From assembly GCA_030667105.1 (NCBI GenBank), contig DAOUWN010000022.1, forward strand, positions 1-12,920: a stretch of 12,920 bases of DNA. Direction: 5' to 3'. The position numbers were made by a program, and so were the translations under genes. This document shows positions 1-11,008 of the stretch, piece by piece. Position 1 is the stretch's first letter; each line of letters opens with the position of its first letter. Source of the DNA: Deltaproteobacteria bacterium. Lineage in GTDB: Bacteria > Desulfobacterota > Desulfobacteria > C00003060. A model generated the notes under the pieces. That model worked only from the letters and a program-made list of their open reading frames with translations, made no database searches and was not told the DNA's origin.

Positions 1-181
1 GCAAAAGTCTTTTAACCTCTTGAAATAGCTTGCAAAACTAGCTCGTCAAAAAAAAGATCAGAAGCAAAGTAGAATCACCAGGGCCGTCAAGAAATTGGCA
101 CTTCATCGTCATTAATTCCCAGAACGTTATTGATCTGGCATGGGACCTGGAGTAATGGAGTAGTGAAGTAATAGGAAAAGC
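1..181. other. Non-coding stretch with no recognised gene
   Basis: No open reading frame with a plausible start and ribosome binding site is seen here on either strand. The stretch 150-176 contains a degenerate direct repeat built from GGAGTAATGGAGTAGTGAAG-like units. Short repeats also occur at several gene junctions elsewhere in this window. The segment probably separates the riboswitch-controlled transcript from whatever gene lies further left, outside the window. Confidence 0.4.
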
Positions 182-209
182 TAAAGTTTTTATCCCTTCA
201 TACCGATAA
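182..209 (+). promoter_or_regulatory. FliA (sigma-28)-like promoter upstream of the c-di-GMP riboswitch
   Basis: TAAAGTTT at 182-189 matches the enterobacterial sigma-28 -35 consensus at 8 of 8 positions. ACCGATAA at 202-209 matches the -10 consensus GCCGATAA at 7 of 8. The spacer is 12 nt, one longer than the classical 11, which is the main weakness. Transcription would start near 216, only about 15-20 nt before the aptamer, so the leader would consist of little more than the riboswitch. This placement supports the call. If correct, the downstream gene belongs to a flagellar class-3-like regulon. The identification is by eye and no transcription start data are available. Confidence 0.6.
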
Positions 210-231
210 GAGACACAGAAAAAAACAGTGG

Positions 232-304
232 AACAAAGGCAAACCTCTCGAAAGAGTGGGACGCAAAGCCTCCGGTCCGCCCAGGCGGATAGCGGGGTTG
301 CCCT
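232..304 (+). ncRNA. Cyclic-di-GMP-I (GEMM-I) riboswitch aptamer
   Basis: The segment follows the Vibrio cholerae Vc2 c-di-GMP-I aptamer almost base for base in its conserved core. It has GGCAAACC (238-245), a GAAA tetraloop at 250-253 closing the P2 helix, GGGACGCAAAGCCTCCGG (258-275) with the ligand-stacking A, a GC-rich P3 hairpin closed around 276-289, and TAGCGGGGTTGCC (290-302). By alignment, the ligand-contacting Vc2 G20 is G238 and C92 is C301. G at position 20 fits c-di-GMP selectivity; the Geobacter-type cGAMP variants carry A there. A terminator and a gene follow at once, so this is a complete expression platform. GCCCT at 300-304 can alternatively pair with AGGGC at 326-330, which touches the terminator base. 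Whether the ligand turns expression on or off cannot be settled by eye. Confidence 0.95.
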
Positions 305-328
305 ACTGACAAGAATTTCGACATCAGG

Positions 329-366
329 GCCCATTCTTTCGTGAAAGAGAATGGGCTTTTTCTTTT
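329..366 (+). terminator. Intrinsic terminator of the c-di-GMP riboswitch
   Basis: GCCCATTC (329-336) pairs perfectly with GAATGGGC (349-356) around a loop that can pair partly further. A T-rich run, TTTTTCTTTT (357-366), follows. The hairpin sits between the aptamer and the Shine-Dalgarno sequence of the next gene, so it acts as a conditional attenuator rather than the end of a gene. Its first two stem bases, 329-330, overlap a competing helix formed with the 3' strand of the aptamer (300-304 with 326-330), a possible route for ligand control. Confidence 0.85.
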
Positions 367-377
367 GGAGGGATCCT

Positions 378-728
378 ATGAACATAACCGATACCTCCGA
401 TCATGTTCGGCAGCAGCAGGCTGGGCAATTCAGGAGACCAGGTGACGGTCAGGAACCGTTTATTTATGTGAACGACCAGAGACTGGAAAGCGCGAAGGAT
501 CAGAAAACGCGTTCTGTTTTTGTGAACAACGAAAGCGTTGTCAGCTTTGAAAGAGGGATTCTGGAATCTGATTTCCCAAAGATATTTGATTCTGATGCCG
601 GGATGAAATTCAACGCTGAGGAAATTCGTGAGACCGAGAAAGAGGAAAAACGCCAGGAAGAATATGACAAAGACGGAAAGCCGCAAACCGTGACGAGTCA
701 AAAGAACATCGTTGATCAATGGGCCTAA
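378..728 (+). CDS. Riboswitch-controlled small protein of unknown family
   Basis: This encodes 116 residues that I do not recognise. The ATG at 378 is preceded by GGAGG (367-371) with 6 nt spacing. An in-frame ATG at 351 lies inside the 3' arm of the terminator hairpin and is not a credible start. The product is hydrophilic and charged, with no signal peptide or membrane segment. Its N-terminus is rich in Gln and Arg, and a highly charged, probably helical Glu/Lys/Arg stretch covers roughly residues 75-98. No cysteine is present. It is the only gene between the FliA-like promoter, the c-di-GMP aptamer and a convergent gene that ends 31 nt away, so it appears monocistronic. Its control suggests a role in the motile-to-sessile switch or in flagellar or pilus function, but that is inference from regulation alone. 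Confidence 0.8.
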   Translation: MNITDTSDHVRQQQAGQFRRPGDGQEPFIYVNDQRLESAKDQKTRSVFVNNESVVSFERGILESDFPKIFDSDAGMKFNAEEIRETEKEEKRQEEYDKDGKPQTVTSQKNIVDQWA

Positions 729-759
729 GCCGGTCCTTCCACACTGCCCTCGTCCCGTC

Positions 760-1500
760 TCAATGGCGTAACACTTCCTCTATTTTGCCTATTAAAACAT
801 CCGACTCAACAGGCTTTTCAATAAAACCTGCGATTTCATGGAACTGTAAACTCTGGTCATCCTTCATGCCATGATAGGCCGAGCAGACAATAATAGGAAG
901 ATCTTCGTACTTTTCTCTGATCCTTGCGACTAACTCTATTCCATGCACTTCTGGCATCTTCATGTCTGTGACCACCAGGTTTATTGATTCCTCGTCTAAT
1001 ATTTCCAATGCCTTTTCTGCGCTTGGAGCGGTAAGAACCCGCCACGGACTCTTCCGCAAGATCCTTGTATACGCACTCAAGACATTCGGCTCATCATCTA
1101 CAAACAGAATGCTCTTTGCGGGTCCTTCTTTTCTTCTCATTATATCTTCTACTATGTCCCCCAACCTTTCTTTTAAAACCAGGACATCGCCGGCAAGATA
1201 CACAGGCGCTTCTCCGGGCAGTGGCTGAAAATCATTTTCCACGGAAATGTCACGTGAGTAAAGAATAACGGGCAGATCAGGATAGTCACGTGTAAATCCG
1301 ATGAACAGATCAAGCCACGTCCATTGGGACATGCTTGGTTCCAGCAGCAATATGTCCAACTCGTTTTCGCTGAGTCGCAAAGCGTCCGTATCAGCGACAA
1401 ATATGGCATCATAGTCCGCGCTTCGCAATGTATGTTCAATCAGTCCGCCTTCATACCCGCTTTCAACAAACATGTGAAAAACAATCCTTGGCTTTTCCAT
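760..1500 (-). CDS. Response regulator: degenerate receiver followed by an intact receiver
   Basis: The protein has 246 residues. Residues 130-246 form a complete CheY-like receiver: acidic pair D135/D136, phospho-acceptor D179 in the TDMKMPE motif, S207 in the switch position and K229-P230. Residues 1-120 look like a second receiver fold that has lost its active site. The strand expected to end in the phospho-Asp reads LDILLLEPSM, with Glu (E54) in that position, and there is no acidic pair near the N-terminus. No output domain follows, so it should work by protein contact, as in CheY- or FrzZ-like proteins. The ATG at 1500 is preceded by GAGGTAA at good spacing. It is the last gene of the minus-strand series, 91 nt after the ATPase gene, and ends 31 nt from the convergent small gene. 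Confidence 0.88.
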   Translation of the reverse strand: MEKPRIVFHMFVESGYEGGLIEHTLRSADYDAIFVADTDALRLSENELDILLLEPSMSQWTWLDLFIGFTRDYPDLPVILYSRDISVENDFQPLPGEAPVYLAGDVLVLKERLGDIVEDIMRRKEGPAKSILFVDDEPNVLSAYTRILRKSPWRVLTAPSAEKALEILDEESINLVVTDMKMPEVHGIELVARIREKYEDLPIIVCSAYHGMKDDQSLQFHEIAGFIEKPVESDVLIGKIEEVLRH

Positions 1501-1591
1501 ACGTTACCTCACAATATCGCATTGATAGAATTTGGTTTTGAGGCTTGCCAGCCCAAGACCTGTCTGTTTGCCAAATGGAGAGAACCAATGA
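1501..1591. other. Intergenic gap with ATTGGTCATTAGTCATTGG repeat
   Basis: This is the longest gap in the minus-strand series. Its right edge, overlapping the ATPase stop codon (about 1583-1610), carries a short direct repeat. Read on the minus strand it is TTGGTCATTAGTCATTGG. The TAG stop of the ATPase gene lies within the repeat, so the repeat supplies the last residues. I see no convincing terminator. A separate promoter for the downstream receiver gene cannot be excluded, but none is evident. Confidence 0.4.
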
Positions 1592-4003
1592 CTAATGACC
1601 AATGGCCACTTTCTCCCCACAGTAAGGACAAGCATTCCAGTTTGACGTCAGGAACTTGCCGCAACCCCCACAGCGTGGGACAATTGTGCCTCCGCAAAAG
1701 GGACAGAATTGAAAGCGTTCTCTTAAGGATACACCACATTGCGGACATGGAATTCTCACGGTGGATTGCGGCCCCAGAACCCTCACGACCTCCTCGCAGG
1801 ATGTGCTGCCTGCTCTGATTTTGTCCAGGGCATCCTCTAGAAGAGTCCTCATCCCTGCCAACCGGGCCGCTTGAACCAACTCTGCTTCGGTGGCATCTCT
1901 GTGGATCATCTTTTTGAGTTCCCCATCAATTTGGAACACTTCGAAGACCCCTGTGCGCCCCTTGTACCCGGTCTGACCGCACCGGTCACATCCGGCTCCT
2001 TTTTGAGGTGTGAAGTCCAGGCTTCCAGGTTCCAGCCCAAGGGCCTGCAAAAGCTCGTCAGGTGGATTGTCGTCCATCCTACACTCCGGACAGATGGTAC
2101 GCACCAGCCGTTGGGCCAGGATGCCGATTAGTGCTTCGCTAATTACGTAAGGTTTCACCCCCATGTCCCTCAGGCGAACAATGGAAGCCGCGGCGCTGTT
2201 CGTATGCAAGGTACTCAAAACCAGGTGCCCTGTCATGGCTGCGTGAAAGGTTACCTCAGCGGTTTCAAGATCTCTGATTTCGCCAAGCATGATCACATTC
2301 GGATCTTGCCGCAAAAGAGCTCTTAAAACCACAGGGAAACTGAGACCGATCTTTTCCCGGATGTGTACCTGCCCAGCCATGCTCATGTAATACTCAACCG
2401 GATCTTCAATCGTTGTATAGTTCTTTGTAGTGGTAGCGTCTTTGCGCAACAGGGAGTAGAGTGTTGTGGTTTTGCCACTCCCGGTAGGCCCCGTGCTCAG
2501 CAGAATCCCCTGAGGTTGGGCTGTCAATTGAGAAATTCTTGAAAGGTCTTCATCCGAAAGACCCAGTGCTGAGACATCCTTAATGGACGAGTTTCGGTCG
2601 AGTATTCTCAGCACCACCTTCTCTCCGTTGATTGTGGGAAGGGTGGAAATGCGCATGTCTACCATTCTCGATGACGTCTTTACGGTAACACGGCCGTCCT
2701 GGGGTCTTCGCCTTTCAGCAATATCCAACTCACTCATCACTTTAATTCGGGAGACAATGGAGGTCGCCATCATAAGAGGTATGTGAATCTTGTCATGGAG
2801 GATATCGTCTATGCGGTAACGGACCATTACGTATTTCGTCTTTGGCTCAATGTGCACATCGGAAGCCCCATGGCGCAAGGCATCGGAGATAATAGCATTG
2901 ACCATCCGGATGGCGGGCGGCTGATCCTTAGCCCTGAGCAGCTCTTCAAGATCTGTTTCTTCATCCTCTTCGTCCAAGAGAATCTCTATAGTCTCGGTGG
3001 GATCAGACAAGTCGAATTCGGAGAGGGCATCTCCAACCGCGTCGTCACCGTAGACTTCTTGTAGTTTGTCGATGATTTCCTTTTGCGACGACAAAACAGC
3101 TTGGACTGGCAGCCCCGCAAGAAACCTCAAATCATCCACCTTCGTGAAATCGGTGGGATCGGCCATGGCTACGATGAGTCGCCCATTGTCTTGTTTGAGG
3201 GGTATGAGCAGATTCTTCTCACAGATGTCCTTGGGGATGAGGGATGCCAATGCATTCGGGACTGCAAACTCGTTCGGATAAACCCGATTGATTCCGAGTT
3301 CTGACTGAATCGTCTTCATAAGTGTTGCTTCCTTCACTAGCCCCATCTCTATTAGTATGATGGGAAAAATCTTGTTGCTTTTGGCCTGCAAGGCTAAGGC
3401 CTTATCGAGATCCTCCTTCTCGATCAGGTTTCTGCGCAACAAGAGACGGCCCACCTGGCTCCGGTTCACATTAACAAAGCGGCTCAGTTGTTTAATCTTC
3501 TGAGCTTGTGCCTTTTTCTGCTTTTTTAGAGCCTTATTTTCCTGGATCAGATCATATTGCTCCAGCGCAAGGCTCACCGTAAGACGCAGGTCTTCGTCGT
3601 TCCACGGCTTGGTAATGAATTTGTAGACAGCCCCTTCGTTGACGGCTCCCATGATGGCGTTAACATCGGCATGTCCGGTCAACATGATCCTGATAGTCTG
3701 GGGATACAGTGCCTTGATCTTCCGCAACAGATCTGCCCCGGTCATCCCAGGCATCTGATGGTCTGATATCACAACATGAACCGGCTCCTTTTGGAGGAGT
3801 TCCAGCGCCTCTACCCCTGAATTTGCAGTCAATAACGTATAGTTTTCCCGCCTGAAAATGCGGCACATGGCCTTCAACACATTTTCTTCGTCATCGACAA
3901 ACAGGATCTTATATGTGGTTTTGTGCCCTTCAGCCCCTTTTGAATCGGCTTCTTGTTCTGGTCTCTCTTCTTTTCCAACGAAGAGTGAAGCTAATCCGGA
4001 CAT
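1592..4003 (-). CDS. Receiver-MshEN-GspE/PilB-family ATPase with C-terminal double zinc ribbon
   Basis: The protein has 803 residues. Residues 31-150 are a receiver (D37/D38, D81, T109, K132), followed by a Lys/Gln-rich coiled coil to about 178. Residues 183-320 are a GspE N-domain/MshEN-like module. Residues 355-735 are the secretion/pilus motor ATPase: Walker A GPTGSGKTT (505-513), Asp box around D534, Walker B VIMLGEIRD (570-578), His box TGHLVLSTLH (591-600), and the C638/C641 plus C672/C675 metal site typical of GspE/PilB. Residues 753-795 add four more CxxC pairs (753/756, 767/770, 778/781, 792/795), a double zinc ribbon that GspE/PilB proteins normally lack. Such ATPases power type IV pilus or type II secretion assembly at the inner membrane. 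Here phosphorylation would gate the motor or its localisation. The start has AAAGGAG at good spacing and overlaps the preceding kinase gene by 13 nt. No pilin or secretin gene is in view. Confidence 0.92.
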   Translation of the reverse strand: MSGLASLFVGKEERPEQEADSKGAEGHKTTYKILFVDDEENVLKAMCRIFRRENYTLLTANSGVEALELLQKEPVHVVISDHQMPGMTGADLLRKIKALYPQTIRIMLTGHADVNAIMGAVNEGAVYKFITKPWNDEDLRLTVSLALEQYDLIQENKALKKQKKAQAQKIKQLSRFVNVNRSQVGRLLLRRNLIEKEDLDKALALQAKSNKIFPIILIEMGLVKEATLMKTIQSELGINRVYPNEFAVPNALASLIPKDICEKNLLIPLKQDNGRLIVAMADPTDFTKVDDLRFLAGLPVQAVLSSQKEIIDKLQEVYGDDAVGDALSEFDLSDPTETIEILLDEEDEETDLEELLRAKDQPPAIRMVNAIISDALRHGASDVHIEPKTKYVMVRYRIDDILHDKIHIPLMMATSIVSRIKVMSELDIAERRRPQDGRVTVKTSSRMVDMRISTLPTINGEKVVLRILDRNSSIKDVSALGLSDEDLSRISQLTAQPQGILLSTGPTGSGKTTTLYSLLRKDATTTKNYTTIEDPVEYYMSMAGQVHIREKIGLSFPVVLRALLRQDPNVIMLGEIRDLETAEVTFHAAMTGHLVLSTLHTNSAAASIVRLRDMGVKPYVISEALIGILAQRLVRTICPECRMDDNPPDELLQALGLEPGSLDFTPQKGAGCDRCGQTGYKGRTGVFEVFQIDGELKKMIHRDATEAELVQAARLAGMRTLLEDALDKIRAGSTSCEEVVRVLGPQSTVRIPCPQCGVSLRERFQFCPFCGGTIVPRCGGCGKFLTSNWNACPYCGEKVAIGH

Positions 4004-5493
4004 GGCACTCCTTTGTTCTTGAATGGTATTCGTATTGTAAATGTGGTCCCAACACCCACCGTGCTCTCTACATCAACGGAGCCATGGTGCTTTTCAATGA
4101 TGTTATAAACAACGTTGAGGCCAAGGCCCGTTCCTTGCCCTACCTCCTTAGTAGTAAAAAACGGATCAAAGATGCTTGAAACGTCTTCTTCGGGAATTCC
4201 CAGTCCAGTATCACTGATTGCAATCTCCACGTAGCCGTCAACCGCCCTTGTCGCAATCCTGATCTCACCTTGTTTTTCAATAGCTTGGGCAGCATTGACC
4301 AGAAGGTTCATGAAGACCTGATTGAGCTGCTGCGGATAGCACTCCACTTCAGGAAGCTCGCCGTAATCCTTCGTAACTTCGGCCTTGTACTTGAGTTCGT
4401 TCCACACAACATTCAGGGTCGAATCAAGACCTTGATTGATATCCGCATATTTCAGCTCCTGCTCGCCAGGATGGGCAAAATCCTTTAAGTCTATTACGAT
4501 CTTCTTGATACGTTCAGCCCCTTCCTGGGACTCTCTAATCAAATTCGGTGTGTCCTCTGTGATAAAATCGATATCTGCCTCCTCTTCAAGCGCCCTTATA
4601 CGGTCTAATCTCTCTGAGACGCCACCCCTGACTTCTCTCGTGATCGGAGCCTCCTTTAGCCATGAAACGAGGGCTCTATATTGTTCAATCAATGGCAGCA
4701 TATGAGCTACATACTCATCTACGGCAGTTAAATTACTACTGATGAATCCCATTGGATTGTTGATCTCGTGGGCCACACCAGCAGCCAAATGTCCTATGGA
4801 AGCCATCTTTTCCTGCTGCATGAGCCGGGCCTCTGACTCTTTTATCTCCCGGGTCTTCTTCTTCACCTCGATTTCAAGACTTTCGGCCAGGAGCCGGTAC
4901 TTCTCTTCTGATTTTTCCAATAGAGCGGCCTTTTCCTTGAGCTGGGCATATGATTCCTCAACCACCTGCCCGTGAAGCCCTGAGGTCAAAAGATTCCTGT
5001 ACCTATAGATTATAAGATGGCTCAAGACCTTCCCCAGGAGACGTCCCAACAGCTCCGGGAAAGACGTTGACCCATCCCCTTCTTTCTCATATCCAAGGAC
5101 TAGATAGCCTATGATCTCAAGTTCGTGCGTGATGGGAAAGATCGTTATCCTGCCCCGTGGCGACCTGAAGGTCTTAGGGGAGTCAATCCTTTCTCGGTGC
5201 AAGAGTCTGCTGATAGAGGCCGCCTCATCAGGGGCCAGGGGTCCTTTGGTATAGTACGGAGTGCCGTCCGGAAAGAGCACCAAGACAGAACCTGGGCCAG
5301 CCGCTTGTATCTCTGTGATCAAATCTTCAAGCACAGAGGTTTCGAGGAGGTCTCCGATCCCGTATTCTCGGTCAAAATCATCAAACTCAATTCCCATAGC
5401 TTGTGAAGCACCATTTGTACTATTTTGCCCGCGTTTTCTGTTACTTGTCATTTGTGATTCACCCATAAGTAATGCCAGGTGACCAGTGACCAC
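3991..5493 (-). CDS. Soluble sensor histidine kinase with N-terminal sensory domain
   Basis: This encodes up to 500 residues with no membrane segment. Residues 45-165 are a globular alpha/beta domain of unidentified type. The stretch around 55-84, with a hydrophobic strand then [11 protein letters not shown], resembles Roadblock/LC7 or GAF-like folds, but only weakly. A coiled coil covers about 175-230. The kinase core follows: H-box GVAHEINNP with H242, a long dimerisation insert to about 330, N-box around N396-N400, G1 DTGLGIP (428-434), F-box FDPFFTTK (442-449) and G2 GTGLGL (454-459). There is no receiver. Residues 230-490 align without gaps to 140-400 of the kinase at 6170-7378, about 77% identical over the last 100. 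The start is uncertain: GTG at 5493, ATG at 5466 or ATG at 5451 are all in frame and none has a strong Shine-Dalgarno. Confidence 0.9.
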   Translation of the reverse strand: MVTGHLALLMGESQMTSNRKRGQNSTNGASQAMGIEFDDFDREYGIGDLLETSVLEDLITEIQAAGPGSVLVLFPDGTPYYTKGPLAPDEAASISRLLHRERIDSPKTFRSPRGRITIFPITHELEIIGYLVLGYEKEGDGSTSFPELLGRLLGKVLSHLIIYRYRNLLTSGLHGQVVEESYAQLKEKAALLEKSEEKYRLLAESLEIEVKKKTREIKESEARLMQQEKMASIGHLAAGVAHEINNPMGFISSNLTAVDEYVAHMLPLIEQYRALVSWLKEAPITREVRGGVSERLDRIRALEEEADIDFITEDTPNLIRESQEGAERIKKIVIDLKDFAHPGEQELKYADINQGLDSTLNVVWNELKYKAEVTKDYGELPEVECYPQQLNQVFMNLLVNAAQAIEKQGEIRIATRAVDGYVEIAISDTGLGIPEEDVSSIFDPFFTTKEVGQGTGLGLNVVYNIIEKHHGSVDVESTVGVGTTFTIRIPFKNKGVPCPD

Positions 5494-5518
5494 CTTATCC
5501 GGGATCCCTTATCCGGGA
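5493..5518. repeat. 12-bp direct repeat at the GTPase/kinase junction
   Basis: CCTTATCCGGGA occurs at 5493-5504 and again at 5507-5518, a 14-nt period. On the minus strand the first-read copy contains the TAA stop of the GTPase gene. The second lies just before the possible GTG start of the kinase and places AAGG close to it. It looks like a small tandem duplication at the gene boundary, which may explain the unclear kinase start. Confidence 0.7.
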
Positions 5519-6153
5519 ATCATGCCCAGAAAATCCTCCTGACTAACTAAATACAGTTTCTTCAATCCATGGACACTATCCAGACTTTGATAGGTTTGCT
5601 CCAATATTGCCTCAAAGGTTTCTTTGACGCCCTCACCATATATGGCTGAGGCGAAGGTAATCGGAAGCCCTGTCGGCTGCCATCGCTCCAACACCTCTTC
5701 TTCGCTGATGATATCTTTTAGATCTCGTTTGTTGAACTGTATTACCAACGGAAGATTCTCAAAATCAAGTCCCACGCGAGCGATATTTTTTTCCAGGTTG
5801 TCAAAGCTTTCAAAATTGCTCATTGATTGGCTTATCTGAGAATCGGCCACAAATACTACCGCATCTGCCCTGGACAAAACTGCCTTGCGTGTAGCATCGT
5901 GGGCTACCTGGCCAGGAACGGTGAAGAGTTTTATCTTGATTCTGAAGTCGCTTTCCGATTTCACCATCAACGGTAGAAGATCAAAAAAGAGGGTCCTGTC
6001 TCCCTTGGTCTCAAAGGTCATCAGTTCGCCACACTTGGACGGATTCAGGATGTCATGAAGTTGCATAAGATTGGTTGTCTTCCCGCTCAATGCGGGCCCG
6101 TAGTAGACGACCTTGGCGACTATTTTTTTTTGTCTCTCATCAAGTTCAGCCAT
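5509..6153 (-). CDS. MglA-like small Ras-superfamily GTPase
   Basis: The protein has 214 residues. MglA-type GTPases mark the leading pole and switch polarity of gliding and twitching machinery in Myxococcus. The P-loop GPALSGKT is at 19-26. The D52-R53-T54 segment, the TVPGQ motif (78-82, with Thr in place of the usual Asp of DxxG) and the NKRD base-specificity motif (141-144) fall at the numbers I recall for Myxococcus MglA, including the Arg finger R53, T78 and Q82. SA at 169-170 fits the G5 loop. A C-terminal tail of about 20 residues extends past the usual 195. No MglB (Roadblock) gene is in the window. The gene lies between two sister kinases, 15-16 nt from each. AGAGGTAAG precedes the ATG. 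GTP-bound output could recruit the ATPase encoded two genes downstream, but that is inference. Confidence 0.92.
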   Translation of the reverse strand: MAELDERQKKIVAKVVYYGPALSGKTTNLMQLHDILNPSKCGELMTFETKGDRTLFFDLLPLMVKSESDFRIKIKLFTVPGQVAHDATRKAVLSRADAVVFVADSQISQSMSNFESFDNLEKNIARVGLDFENLPLVIQFNKRDLKDIISEEEVLERWQPTGLPITFASAIYGEGVKETFEAILEQTYQSLDSVHGLKKLYLVSQEDFLGMIPG

Positions 6154-6169
6154 CTTGGCTTACCTCTAA

Positions 6170-7378
6170 CTAACCGGTCGGTATTCTGATCGTAAACGTA
6201 GTCCCCTTGCCCACAGTGCTCTCCACATCGATCGTTCCTTTGTGCTTCTCAATGATGTTATAGGCGACATTTAATCCCAAACCCGTTCCCTTGCCTACAT
6301 CTTTGGTCGTAAAAAATGGGTCAAATAGTCTGGGGATGTTCTCTTCTGGGATTCCCATTCCCGTATCGCTTATTTTGACCTCCACCGACCCATCATAGCC
6401 CCTTGTTGAAACCTTGATCTCGCCCTGATCTTCCATGGCTTGTGCGGCATTGACCAGCAAATTCATGAAGACCTGGTTGAGCTGCTGGGGATAACATCTC
6501 ACGATAGGCAAATCTCCGTATTCTTTTGTCACCTTGGCCTTGTACTTAAGCTCGTTCCAGACGACATTCAGGGTTGATTCAATGCCTTTGTTGACATCGG
6601 TTTCTTGCACCTTGTCTTCTCCGGGCTGAGCAAAGTCCTTGAGGTCGATAACTATCTTCTTGATCCGCTCGGTTCCTTCTTTGCACTCGTCAATGAGATC
6701 CCCAATATCATTGAGGATGAAATCGACATCAACCTCCGCTTCAAGGCCCACAATACCCTCCACCTGCTCCGCTATGGAAGGAGGCAAGTCATCCTTGCTA
6801 ATCGTATCTTTCAGTTCCCTGATCAGCTTTCTGTACTCTTTTAGGAGTCCGCTTATGTCATCCTGATAATCAGAAAGTGTTTTCAGATTGCTGCTCACAA
6901 ACCCCGTTGGGTTGTTGATTTCGTGCGCCACACCAGCGGCAAGCTGGCCAACGGAGGCCATCTTTTCAGATTGAATGAGCTGCGCCTGTGCCCTCTTGTA
7001 TTCATCTTCTAACTCGATGATGCGTTCACCAGCGCGTATCCTGGCCTTTAACTCGTCAGGGTTAAAGGGTTTTACAATATAGTCGTCTACCCCCGCCTCA
7101 AACCCAGCGATAGCATCTTCCTTCCGATCTTTGGAAGTAAGTAGAATCATGAATACATAATGAGGCAGTTTTGCCTCTCGCACTTTCTGGCATAGCTCCA
7201 GCCCATCCATCTCCGGCATGGCCCAGTCCGTTATCACCATTCTCACTTTGCCTTGCTGGATTACTTCCAACGCGTTCAGGCCGTCTGCAGCAAGAACGCA
7301 TTCATGGCCCAGACTCTTAAGCAGTTTTTCCAGAAACCCCCTGGCCACAAAATCATCTTCTGCAACTAGAATTTCCAT
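6170..7378 (-). CDS. Receiver-histidine kinase (N-terminal receiver, reverse hybrid)
   Basis: The protein has 402 residues and is soluble. Residues 1-120 are an intact receiver: E7/D8/D9, D51 in [12 protein letters not shown]81 and K103-P104. A short helix leads to a kinase core with H152 (GVAHEINNP), N-box N306-N310, G1 DTGMGIP (338-344), F-box FDPFFTTK (352-359) and G2 GTGLGL (364-369). The receiver precedes the kinase, so it probably receives phosphate from an upstream donor and then tunes kinase activity. The HPt domain of the hybrid kinase encoded immediately upstream is the obvious candidate. The kinase half is a close paralogue of the kinase at 3991-5493, including the same roughly 80-residue insert between H-box and N-box. 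The ATG at 7378 is preceded by AGAGG, 27 nt after the hybrid kinase gene. Confidence 0.93.
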   Translation of the reverse strand: MEILVAEDDFVARGFLEKLLKSLGHECVLAADGLNALEVIQQGKVRMVITDWAMPEMDGLELCQKVREAKLPHYVFMILLTSKDRKEDAIAGFEAGVDDYIVKPFNPDELKARIRAGERIIELEDEYKRAQAQLIQSEKMASVGQLAAGVAHEINNPTGFVSSNLKTLSDYQDDISGLLKEYRKLIRELKDTISKDDLPPSIAEQVEGIVGLEAEVDVDFILNDIGDLIDECKEGTERIKKIVIDLKDFAQPGEDKVQETDVNKGIESTLNVVWNELKYKAKVTKEYGDLPIVRCYPQQLNQVFMNLLVNAAQAMEDQGEIKVSTRGYDGSVEVKISDTGMGIPEENIPRLFDPFFTTKDVGKGTGLGLNVAYNIIEKHKGTIDVESTVGKGTTFTIRIPTG

Positions 7379-7405
7379 AGTTTGCCTCTTTTCTTGGTTG
7401 AGTGG

Positions 7406-10987
<3,582 letters not shown>

Positions 10988-11008
10988 TTTTGCACTCCCT
11001 ATTTCTGG

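Noticed and set aside
96..152. Possible sigma-54 promoter (TGGCAC and TGGCAT words)
   Set aside because: Neither word has the obligatory GC at the right distance for the -12 element.
351..377. Upstream ATG at 351 extending the small riboswitch-controlled gene by 9 residues
   Set aside because: It lies within the 3' arm of the terminator hairpin and has no proper ribosome binding site; the ATG at 378 has GGAGG at 6 nt.
324..719. 131-residue minus-strand open frame antisense to the small gene
   Set aside because: It overlaps the gene, terminator and aptamer, has no ribosome binding site signal and no domain likeness.
1324..1818. 164-residue plus-strand open frame
   Set aside because: It runs antisense across two clear genes and their gap; its translation shows no recognisable domain.
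5493..5518. Insertion sequence scar or target-site duplication
   Set aside because: Two 12-bp direct repeats are separated by only 2 nt and no transposase or terminal inverted repeat is present; a simple local tandem duplication explains it.
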